A stretch of 64,000 nucleotides of DNA from the NCBI GenBank assembly GCA_022766245.1, contig JALEPL010000002.1:54115-118114 (forward strand), written 5' to 3'. Positions 51,564-59,095 of this stretch are shown here, piece by piece. The number at the start of each line of letters is the position of its first letter. Position 1 is the first letter of the stretch. The DNA comes from Lachnospiraceae bacterium. Lineage in GTDB: Bacteria; Bacillota; Clostridia; Lachnospirales; Lachnospiraceae. The position numbers were made by a program, and so were the translations under genes. The notes below the pieces were generated by a model, which was given only the letters and a program-made list of their open reading frames with translations, was not told the DNA's origin and made no database searches.

Positions 51564-52493
51564 ATGGAAGAAAAAAATTTGGATGCGGTCAGTAAACGGG
51601 GGAGAATCGCCAGTAGTCTGATTGCCCGAGCGGCAAGGGATCATCTGATTGGGAAAAAATTACAAAGTGGAGAGCTGCGTCAGAAAATGGTGGAACCACC
51701 ATGGAAATGTCCGGATTGCTTTCTTATGCAGAAAATCGCCATGCCGAATTTTGATATGGAACTGCTTACTTCTGTGGTAATGCCACGGGAGGATCGTGTG
51801 GTGCTGCAGCTTCACGGTGGCGGCTATGTGGGGAAAATCCATAATGGATATCGGAGCTTTGCCGGTCTGTACAGCGAGGTGGGAAAAGGAATCAGTGTTC
51901 TGACCATAGATTATCGTGTGGCACCGGAAAATCCATTCCCGGCAGCGCTGGAGGATGCACTGGCGGCCTTTGACTGGCTGCTGAATTGCGGATTTTTGCC
52001 GGAACAAATCGTGGTGGCGGGAGATTCTGCAGGAGGCGGACTAGCACTGGCGTTATGCTTGTATTTAAAGGATCATAACCGTGGACTTCCCGGCGGATTG
52101 ATTGCCATGTCACCCTGGACCGACATGACCTCCAGCGGAGAATCGTATCAGTACAACTTTGACAAGGACCCGCTGTTTGGAAACACCAGAGATAGCCTGG
52201 TATACAATCGGGATTATGCCGGAAATCACGATTTGGCAGATCCTTACCTGTCACCAATCTTTGGCGATTTTACCGGGTTTCCTCCCATGCTAATTCAGGT
52301 GGGCAGTCTTGAAATGCTATTGAGTGATTCCCTGACTGTGGCGGAAAAGGCAAAAAGCCAGGGTGTGAAGGTGCGAATCAGTGTGTATGAGGGGATGTTC
52401 CATGTATTTCAGATGTCACAGCTGTTAATACCGGAGTCCAAGCGTGCATGGGCTGAGGTTGGGAGATTTTTAGAAATTCTGGATGAAAAATAA
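51564..52493 (+). CDS. HSL-family alpha/beta-hydrolase (esterase)
   Basis: A 309-residue esterase of the hormone-sensitive lipase family. The oxyanion hole HGGG is at 84-87, the nucleophile S155 in GDSAGG, an acidic residue near 250-255 (VGSLEMLLSDS) and the catalytic H280 in GMFHVFQ. No signal peptide is visible. It follows the zinc-ribbon protein after 49 bases, and could remove the acyl groups that the acyltransferase adds, or mature the same product. Substrate unknown. Confidence 0.85.
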   Translation: MEEKNLDAVSKRGRIASSLIARAARDHLIGKKLQSGELRQKMVEPPWKCPDCFLMQKIAMPNFDMELLTSVVMPREDRVVLQLHGGGYVGKIHNGYRSFAGLYSEVGKGISVLTIDYRVAPENPFPAALEDALAAFDWLLNCGFLPEQIVVAGDSAGGGLALALCLYLKDHNRGLPGGLIAMSPWTDMTSSGESYQYNFDKDPLFGNTRDSLVYNRDYAGNHDLADPYLSPIFGDFTGFPPMLIQVGSLEMLLSDSLTVAEKAKSQGVKVRISVYEGMFHVFQMSQLLIPESKRAWAEVGRFLEILDEK

Positions 52494-52529
52494 AACAGGT
52501 GTGGGAATCAGTTGATTCCTACACCTGTT
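52485..52529 (-). terminator. Strong terminator of the PFK gene
   Basis: Read leftward, a 17-bp stem (52529-52513 with 52510-52494, one G-T pair) closed by a two-base loop is followed by TTTTATTTTT. On the rightward strand it lacks a T-run, so it mainly ends the leftward transcript, though it may also slow the rightward one. Confidence 0.88.
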
Positions 52530-52545
52530 ACTGTGAGTACGGTTA

Positions 52546-53781
52546 TTACCATTTTTTTGTAATAAGATGTGACACATCCAGATAACTGGGAAGACCGTTT
52601 TTGTATTGGATTTCCGGCTCTCCCTGAATTAGTGGATACAGGTAATCGATCAGTGGCTGTAATACGTCGTTGCCTCGCTCGTTGATCCATTCTCTTGGAA
52701 CGGATTTTGCCTCATTGGCAATGCCATTAATTTTTGCATAATCATATTCGATGGTATAGGGCTGGTTGCTGGTTCGTTTCATGGTTACCATAGCAGCAGT
52801 GATTTCCTCCTCTGCCAGTGAAACAGCTTTTTGGCCGGAGGCAAAGGCTTCAGCTAAGTCTGTGGCACTAGCCATATGGGCGGCACATCGCTGCAGGACA
52901 TTTACCTCCACAGAGCGGACCTTCACGTTGATATTGTCCTTGATGAGATATTCCATGGCTTTGCCTACACCGCTGAGCTGGCTGTGTCCAAAGGTATCGG
53001 CAATGCTTTCGCCGCAGCTTACATAGTTGCCGGTAGAATCATGAATGCCTTCGGAAACGGCCACGATGACATTGTCCTGTTTTTTGAGCAGTTCCCGTAC
53101 ATCGGAGAGAAACTCATCTTTGTCGAAGCTTGTTTCCGGCAGATAGATCAGATGTGGTGCGGAATTGTATTCATTTCTGGCCAAAGCGGAAGCGGCAGTG
53201 AGCCATCCGGCATCCCGGCCCATGATTTCTACGATGGTCACGCTTTTTACCGCATAGATAAAGGTGTCGTGGGCAATCTCCAAAATGGAAGATGCGATAT
53301 ATTTGGCTGCGGAACCGAATCCCGGTGTGTGATCCGTCACCATCAGGTCATTATCAATGGTTTTGGGAATCCCGATGATGCGTACCGGGCTTCCAATCTG
53401 GGCACCATACTCAGAAAGCTTCAGCACGGTATCCATGGAGTCATTGCCTCCGATGTAGAAAAAGGCACCAATGTTCATCCGCTCAAACTGTTTGAAGATA
53501 AAGCTGTAGGAAGAATCGTCATCCCGGTAGTTGGGAAGCTTAAAGCGACAGGAACCAAGATACATGGCCGGTGTGTGGATGAGCTGCTCCAAAAGCTCCG
53601 GGGAGTGAATGGTTTCGGTAAGATTTAAAATATGATTATCGAGTATACCCAGGATACCATTCACAGAACCATAGATGGTATCAAAACAGCCGGAGTCGGT
53701 CACACCCTTGATGACACCAGCCAGACTGGCATTGATAGCTACGGTGGGACCACCGGATTGAGCAACAATACAATTTTTCAT
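52546..53781 (-). CDS. pfp: 6-phosphofructokinase, PPi-dependent type
   Basis: A 411-residue PFK. The motif PKTIDND has Lys where ATP-enzymes have Gly, and GGNDS has Asp where ATP-enzymes have Gly (E. coli GGDGS); both changes favour pyrophosphate as phosphate donor. The residue before that Asp is Asn instead of the common Asp. The enzyme interconverts fructose-6-phosphate and fructose-1,6-bisphosphate, reversibly if PPi-dependent. Start 53781 is set by AAGGAG seven bases away; the annotated longer frame has no site. It is transcribed alone, leftward. Confidence 0.87.
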   Translation of the reverse strand: MKNCIVAQSGGPTVAINASLAGVIKGVTDSGCFDTIYGSVNGILGILDNHILNLTETIHSPELLEQLIHTPAMYLGSCRFKLPNYRDDDSSYSFIFKQFERMNIGAFFYIGGNDSMDTVLKLSEYGAQIGSPVRIIGIPKTIDNDLMVTDHTPGFGSAAKYIASSILEIAHDTFIYAVKSVTIVEIMGRDAGWLTAASALARNEYNSAPHLIYLPETSFDKDEFLSDVRELLKKQDNVIVAVSEGIHDSTGNYVSCGESIADTFGHSQLSGVGKAMEYLIKDNINVKVRSVEVNVLQRCAAHMASATDLAEAFASGQKAVSLAEEEITAAMVTMKRTSNQPYTIEYDYAKINGIANEAKSVPREWINERGNDVLQPLIDYLYPLIQGEPEIQYKNGLPSYLDVSHLITKKW

Positions 53782-53831
53782 ATGAATACTCCTTGTTTTA
53801 TTTATCACTATTTAGTAACTTTCGTACATTT

Positions 53832-53860
53832 ATAATATATGATATGATTAAAAATGGCAA
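53832..53860 (-). promoter_or_regulatory. Leftward promoter of the PFK gene, overlapping a rightward -10
   Basis: Read leftward: TTGCCA at 53860-53855, 17-base spacer, TATTAT at 53837-53832. The same bases hold a rightward TATAAT (53831-53836) that could serve the radical SAM gene, so the two promoters may compete. Confidence 0.5.
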
Positions 53861-53924
53861 GGAAAGATATTTCCCTTTTGGAAGTATACACAGAAGAAGG
53901 GGAGAACAGGTAAAAGGAAGTACG

Positions 53925-54902
53925 ATGATACAGGAAATGGAATGCTGTACGCTGTGTCCACGTGGATGCGGGGCCGAGAGAATGCACGGAAAAAATGGTT
54001 ATTGCGGTGTAGGAAATGAAATAAAAGTGGCACGGGCAAGTCTTCACATGTGGGAGGAACCCTGCATATCCGGGAAGAGGGGATCCGGTGCGGTGTTCTT
54101 CGCCGGATGTAACCTGGGGTGTGTCTTTTGCCAAAATCATAATATTGCATCCGGCATGACAGGGAAAGAGATTTCGGTGGAACGGTTGTCAGAGATTTTT
54201 TTGTCCCTGCAGGAGCAGGGAGCCAACAATATCAATCTGGTGACAGGTACTCATTATGTACCGCAGATCGTGCGGTCGCTGGACCTGGCTAAGCAGCAGG
54301 GGCTTCGTATTCCGATTGTTTACAATACGGGAGCTTATGAGACTGTGGAGAATATCAAGCGTCTGGAAGGGTATGTGGATATTTATCTTCCGGATTTAAA
54401 GTACATGGATTCGGAATTGAGTAAAGAATACTCTCATGCACCGGACTATTTTTCAGTGGCTTCAGCTGCAATTGAAGAGATGGTGCGCCAGGTGGGAATA
54501 CCTCTTTTTGTCCGGGAGGAATTCATGGGAAGAACAGAAGAAAAGCAATGGTATGATGTGGCATCCTACCAGAGCATGGATGAGGAGGGAATATCCATGA
54601 TCATGCGTCGGGGCGTGATCGTCCGCCATCTGTTGCTGCCCGGATGCAGTGCAGATTCTAAGAAAATCATTCGATATCTGCTGCAGACATATCAGGAGCA
54701 TATTTTTATCAGTATCATGAATCAATATACACCCCTTTCTCATGTATCCGCTTATCCGGAGATGATGCGCAAAGTCACCCCGGAGGAATATGAGGATGTG
54801 GTGAATTATGCCATAGAACTGGGGATTGAGAATGGATTTGTCCAGGAGGGAGATGTGGCAGAGGAAAGCTTTATCCCGGAGTTTGACGGAACGGGGGTCT
54901 AA
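53925..54902 (+). CDS. Radical SAM protein, PflA/PflX-like
   Basis: A 325-residue enzyme. The SAM-binding cluster motif CNLGCVFC lies near 58-65. A Cys-rich N-terminal segment with CTLCPRGC and YCGVG (about residues 7-27) adds at least four cysteines and is typical of the PflX-like group. It resembles pyruvate-formate-lyase activases, but no glycyl radical enzyme is nearby, so the target is unknown. ATG 53925 follows AAAAGGAAG; the frame is open 44 codons further, with no ribosome site. Confidence 0.82.
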   Translation: MIQEMECCTLCPRGCGAERMHGKNGYCGVGNEIKVARASLHMWEEPCISGKRGSGAVFFAGCNLGCVFCQNHNIASGMTGKEISVERLSEIFLSLQEQGANNINLVTGTHYVPQIVRSLDLAKQQGLRIPIVYNTGAYETVENIKRLEGYVDIYLPDLKYMDSELSKEYSHAPDYFSVASAAIEEMVRQVGIPLFVREEFMGRTEEKQWYDVASYQSMDEEGISMIMRRGVIVRHLLLPGCSADSKKIIRYLLQTYQEHIFISIMNQYTPLSHVSAYPEMMRKVTPEEYEDVVNYAIELGIENGFVQEGDVAEESFIPEFDGTGV

Positions 54903-54912
54903 AGTGCTAATC

Positions 54913-54939
54913 GTAACTGTGAAGGTACTGAACAGTTAA
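54913..54939. repeat. GTAACT palindromic repeat, copy 3
   Basis: GTAACTGT-GAAGGTACTGA-ACAGTTAA: compared with 41433, an A-T pair in the stem became G-C on both arms, with the identical 11-base loop. It lies 28 bases before the start of the LtaS-like gene. Confidence 0.75.
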
Positions 54940-54967
54940 TGATACGTAAGATAAAGGAGGATACAAG

Positions 54968-57052
54968 ATGCTGAGAACATGGGCTGTGTTTGCGGGTCTG
55001 TTGCTGTATCTGGAGTTGATTTTTCACATAAGCTGTTTCGGATGGAGTATGAGTAATCCGTTTTTTACCATTATGTTTTGCTTTGCATGGGCTGGAGCAC
55101 AGACCATGATAGTCTCTCTTGTGAAGGGTAGATGGAAAAAGGTCATGTTCTATGGCGCTATCTGGCTGTCGGTACTGTGGACAGCGCTGCAGCTGGTTTA
55201 TGTGAGCATTTTTCGCCAGCCTCTATTGTGGGAAGCGGTTTTTCAGGGAGGGGAAGATGCGCTGACGGACTACTGGGTGGAAACTTTGTCCGGTGTGTTG
55301 GGGGTATTGCCGTATCTTTTACTCTTGGCAGTACCGGCGGTGATAATCGGTATTGTTTTTAGAATGAAAGGATGGAGTCTGCCTGAAAGTGCCGGACTGG
55401 AGGTGTTACGAGCGTGTGTGGCCATAGCATTAGGCATATCGGGCTGTCTGATTGTGCTGGTGGTGGCAAATTATATGGAGACGGATTTTTATGACAATTA
55501 CCGCGAATTTTACAATCCCATGGGGGTAGTTGAGACTACAGGGGTATTTTCAACTTTTCTGAGGGATACCATTCACTGCTCCGCTGCCCGGGTCACGGAT
55601 TGGCGTGGATTTGAACCGGAGCAGACAGAGGTGTCCGTTGAAATAGAACCACCGGAAAACCCGAGCATCACGGAGAATGGAGAAGTATTGCCTGGGGATG
55701 AGACAGATTCAGAGATTTACGGGGAAAGCGGAATGACCGGCAGAGAAGATGCGGTGGTAGATACCCATGAATTTGAACTGGATTATGAGGCTTTACATGA
55801 GCTTGCTGAAAATGACAAACAGATCTGGCTGGCGGATTATATTCAGGGAATGGAGCCTGCTTCCTTCAATGAGTATACTGGCATATTTGATGGATACAAT
55901 CTTATTTATATCACGGCGGAAAGTTTCAGCCCCTATGCCATCCGGGAGGATGTGACACCGACTTTGTACCGGCTGACTCATTCGGGATTCATCTTTGAGA
56001 ATTATTATGTTCCTTTATGGCAGACCAGTACCAGTGATGGTGAGTATATTAACTGCACAGGACTGATACCGGATGGACAGTTTAGTATGCGGGAAAGTGG
56101 AGACAACGATTTGCCATACACGCTCCCGGCGTTTTTTGCATCACAGGGCACGGATTCCTATGCATATCACAATAATTCCCTGTCCTATTATGACAGATAT
56201 GTGACCCATACAAATCTCGGTTATGACTTTAAAGCCTGCAGATTGGGCAAACTGCCCGCAGACCCGTGGGAACAGCAATTATTTCCCATGGAACATCCCA
56301 ATCAGTGGCCGGCCTCCGATCTGGAGATGATGCAGGGAACGGTGGACGAGTATATCCATAAAGATCGTTTTCATGCGTATTACATGACGGTGTCCGGTCA
56401 TATGTACTATACATTTGGCGGAAATGATATGGCAGCGAAAAATCGGGAGTCTGTGGAACAATTGGACTTATCGGAGAACGGAAAGGCATACATAGCCTGC
56501 AATGTGGAATTGGATAAGGCATTGGAGTATCTTTTGGAACAGCTGGAGGCTGCGGGACAGTTGGAAAAGACGGTGATCTGTCTGAGTGCGGATCATTATC
56601 CTTACTGTATGACGGATACTCAGTATGAGGAACTGGCGGGAAAAGATTTGTCTCAGGGAATGGATTTGTACCGCAACAGTCTGATTCTTTGGAATGCAGG
56701 GATGGAAGAGCCGGTTACGGTTACCAAGGCATGTGGACCAATGGATCTTGTGCCAACCTTGCTAAATCTTTTTGGATTTTCTTACGATTCCAGAATGTAT
56801 GCAGGAAGAGATATTTTTTCTGAGGAAGAGGGCATGGTCATTTTCAACGACCGGAGTTTTGTGACAGATTCTGTTGTGTACAATAAATCAACCAGACAGA
56901 CGATCTGGCTGCAGAAACCGGATGGAAATGATATAGTTTCGGATGCAGACAAAGAAATATATTTTGCGGATATGGAGCAGGAAGTGAAAGAACGGTGCCA
57001 GTTCAGTTCCTATGTCTTAGAGGAAGATTATTATGGATATGTGGAGAAATAG
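54968..57052 (+). CDS. LTA synthase-like membrane sulfatase-fold enzyme
   Basis: A 694-residue membrane protein. Five N-terminal helices (about 5-25, 30-50, 60-80, 112-132 and 148-168) lead to a long acidic linker (about 220-270) and an extracellular sulfatase-fold domain (about 305-680). The metal/catalytic residues of LtaS are visible: Glu in ITAESFSPY (E318), the nucleophile Thr in TSTSDGEY (T355) and Asp-His in SADHYPY. It probably transfers glycerol-phosphate from phosphatidylglycerol to make lipoteichoic-acid-like polymer or decorate a glycan. The surroundings of the Thr differ slightly from LtaS, so the acceptor is uncertain. Confidence 0.85.
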   Translation: MLRTWAVFAGLLLYLELIFHISCFGWSMSNPFFTIMFCFAWAGAQTMIVSLVKGRWKKVMFYGAIWLSVLWTALQLVYVSIFRQPLLWEAVFQGGEDALTDYWVETLSGVLGVLPYLLLLAVPAVIIGIVFRMKGWSLPESAGLEVLRACVAIALGISGCLIVLVVANYMETDFYDNYREFYNPMGVVETTGVFSTFLRDTIHCSAARVTDWRGFEPEQTEVSVEIEPPENPSITENGEVLPGDETDSEIYGESGMTGREDAVVDTHEFELDYEALHELAENDKQIWLADYIQGMEPASFNEYTGIFDGYNLIYITAESFSPYAIREDVTPTLYRLTHSGFIFENYYVPLWQTSTSDGEYINCTGLIPDGQFSMRESGDNDLPYTLPAFFASQGTDSYAYHNNSLSYYDRYVTHTNLGYDFKACRLGKLPADPWEQQLFPMEHPNQWPASDLEMMQGTVDEYIHKDRFHAYYMTVSGHMYYTFGGNDMAAKNRESVEQLDLSENGKAYIACNVELDKALEYLLEQLEAAGQLEKTVICLSADHYPYCMTDTQYEELAGKDLSQGMDLYRNSLILWNAGMEEPVTVTKACGPMDLVPTLLNLFGFSYDSRMYAGRDIFSEEEGMVIFNDRSFVTDSVVYNKSTRQTIWLQKPDGNDIVSDADKEIYFADMEQEVKERCQFSSYVLEEDYYGYVEK

Positions 57053-57105
57053 CTTTTCATGAACTTTTGGAATGATGATTGTACTCAGTGTTGTATTGCA
57101 ATCAG

Positions 57106-57150
57106 AGAGGGACATGAATCCGGACTACGGATTTGTGTCCCTCTATTTGT
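57106..57150 (+). terminator. Probable terminator after the LtaS-like gene
   Basis: AGAGGGACA (57106-57114) pairs with TGTCCCTCT (57136-57144), with an inner AATCCG/CGGATT. The T-run is weak (ATTTGTT). Confidence 0.6.
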
Positions 57151-57271
57151 TCTGGTAATTAGGAGTATGTTAACTTTAAAGTGTCCAATAAACAGAACAA
57201 TGCATCGACTAATATGGTAGATAGCAAGAGGCAAGAAGCAGAATGCATCGAAATATGAGGAGGAACATAGG

Positions 57272-57466
57272 ATGAAGGAAAACAGTAAACTTACTCTTTT
57301 TATTGTAACAATATTAATGGCGCTGGTCAGTGCAGTGACCATACTGATTCTGATTGCAGTATTTCTCGGAGTCAATATCACACAGTGGAATCCGGCGGTG
57401 ATACTGGGAAGCGGCTTTGGAATGAGTGGTGTGATATGGGGAATCCTTATGACTTATAATCATTAA
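57272..57466 (+). CDS. Small two-helix membrane protein
   Basis: A 64-residue protein with two membrane segments (about 7-33 and 40-58) and nearly no loops. GAGGAGGAACATAGG before the ATG is a strong ribosome site, so the short frame is real. I do not recognise it. It lies between the LtaS-like gene and the cadherin-like gene, with separate signals on both sides. Confidence 0.65.
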   Translation: MKENSKLTLFIVTILMALVSAVTILILIAVFLGVNITQWNPAVILGSGFGMSGVIWGILMTYNH

Positions 57467-57505
57467 AATTTAAGAAATCCATCCTTTGGATTTTATGAAT
57501 TAAGG

Positions 57506-57534
57506 TTGACGCAATCTTTAGAGTTTCTTATAAT
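57506..57534 (+). promoter_or_regulatory. Promoter of the cadherin-like gene and clpC
   Basis: TTGACG (57506-57511), 17-base spacer, TATAAT (57529-57534). No CtsR-type heptad repeats are visible around it. Confidence 0.75.
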
Positions 57535-57605
57535 ATCTATGTGCCAAAAAGGACACGCTCCCATAGCATTGGATGTTAAGGGGTATTGAGAGAATCGAGG
57601 AGAGC

Positions 57606-59063
57606 ATGATGAATAGGATAACTCAGAAGATTAAAATATTTGCAGCATTGCTGGTTTTTACATTTGCGCTGACCACAACGGCGGTGACGGCTTATGCAGG
57701 TCCGGCGGACAACTCGCTATCTACGCTGTCTTTGTCAGAGGGGACATTGTCACCTTCCTTCGAGGGAAGCAAGCTAAATTATTCAGCTACGGTAAGCGCA
57801 GATACCACTAGTGTGGAAGTAACTGCCAAGCCGGTGAATTCGGCAGCATCCGTTATTTCTATCACCGGAAACACGGATCTGGCGGTAGGAACGAATAAGA
57901 TTCAGGTGGTTGTGGAGGCAGAAAATGGAAATCTTGCTACTTATACTATTACCGTAACCAGACCGGAGAGCGGCGCAGCTTCTGAACCTCAGCAGGAGGA
58001 ACCTCAGCAGGAGCAGCCACAGCAGGAGCCGGCAGCATCCGAGGGAGAGGAACAGACAGGAGAGCCTACGGGAGGAATGGTTTCTGATGGCGTATCCTAC
58101 ACGATTTCGGATGATTATAAGGAGGAGCAGATTCCTCAGGATTTCACAGAGATATCCGTGACTTATCAGGGAGAGGAACATAAAGGCTTGCTCTGCGATT
58201 ACGCAGATATTACCTTGGTATATATGACGAATGAAGAGGGAGAAGGAGCATTTTTTATCTATGATGCTGCTTCTGAGGATACTTACCCGTTTATTCGTTT
58301 GTCTACCGAAAACAGTTCCATTATATTGATTCGTCATGCGGCACCGGGAGAGGAATATGCACCGGCAGAGCTGACATTTGGAGATTATATTTTTACGAAC
58401 GCATTCCAGCTGTCTCAGGGAGATTTTTATCAGGTGTATGCGGTAAACAGTGTCGGTGTGGAGGGCTGGTATCAGTATGATGCTTCCGAGGGAACATATC
58501 AGCGTTATACGGTGGAGACTTTCGCAGAAGAACAGCCGGATACCGGAAATGAATATTTACAACAGGCATTGAGTGACCTGAATGATAAGTATACTGCCAG
58601 AAAAGACCGCGATATGAAAATTATCGCTGCATTAATCGTGGTATGTGTGATTTTGTTGTTTGTAATACTGAACCTGGTATTGCGGGCAAGACGTAGTGAA
58701 CAGGGCGAAGAAGATGATTTCGATGAGAATGATGGAGACATTGAGTTGTCAAATCTGAGTTCTGATATGGATTTGGAGATCTCTATGGATGCAGAGCCGG
58801 AAGTGGAGAGCAAACCAGAGCAGAAGAGTGATTTAGAGGCAGAGGATGAAGCGTTTGCAGAGTTTGAAGAGGAGCCTCAGCTGTTATCCGGAAGAAAAGC
58901 AAAGCGTGAACAAAAAAAGAAGGAACGCCGGGAGAAGCATGAGAGGGTTCGCGATATCTTTGATGACGACGATTCCCAGAGTAGTATTTTTACCAAGGAG
59001 AAAATCTATTCCGGTCAGGATTCCGATGATGATCTGGAAGTGATGGATCTAAATGACCTATAA
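57606..59063 (+). CDS. Secreted/membrane protein with cadherin-like beta-sandwich domain
   Basis: A 485-residue exported protein. Signal peptide to about residue 31 (AYA-GP). Residues about 35-115 form a cadherin-like beta-sandwich (LSTLSLSEGTLSPSF, then YTITVTRP). A Gln/Glu/Pro linker follows (PQQEEPQQEQPQQ). Residues about 155-320 are a further beta-rich extracellular region. A membrane helix spans about 338-359. The 126-residue cytoplasmic tail is highly acidic with one Lys/Arg cluster (about 428-448). The gene is 32 bases before clpC and probably co-transcribed. Function unknown. Confidence 0.8.
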   Translation: MMNRITQKIKIFAALLVFTFALTTTAVTAYAGPADNSLSTLSLSEGTLSPSFEGSKLNYSATVSADTTSVEVTAKPVNSAASVISITGNTDLAVGTNKIQVVVEAENGNLATYTITVTRPESGAASEPQQEEPQQEQPQQEPAASEGEEQTGEPTGGMVSDGVSYTISDDYKEEQIPQDFTEISVTYQGEEHKGLLCDYADITLVYMTNEEGEGAFFIYDAASEDTYPFIRLSTENSSIILIRHAAPGEEYAPAELTFGDYIFTNAFQLSQGDFYQVYAVNSVGVEGWYQYDASEGTYQRYTVETFAEEQPDTGNEYLQQALSDLNDKYTARKDRDMKIIAALIVVCVILLFVILNLVLRARRSEQGEEDDFDENDGDIELSNLSSDMDLEISMDAEPEVESKPEQKSDLEAEDEAFAEFEEEPQLLSGRKAKREQKKKERREKHERVRDIFDDDDSQSSIFTKEKIYSGQDSDDDLEVMDLNDL

Positions 59064-59095
59064 TTTATTGATATGGCAGGAGGGTATTGGTTTTT

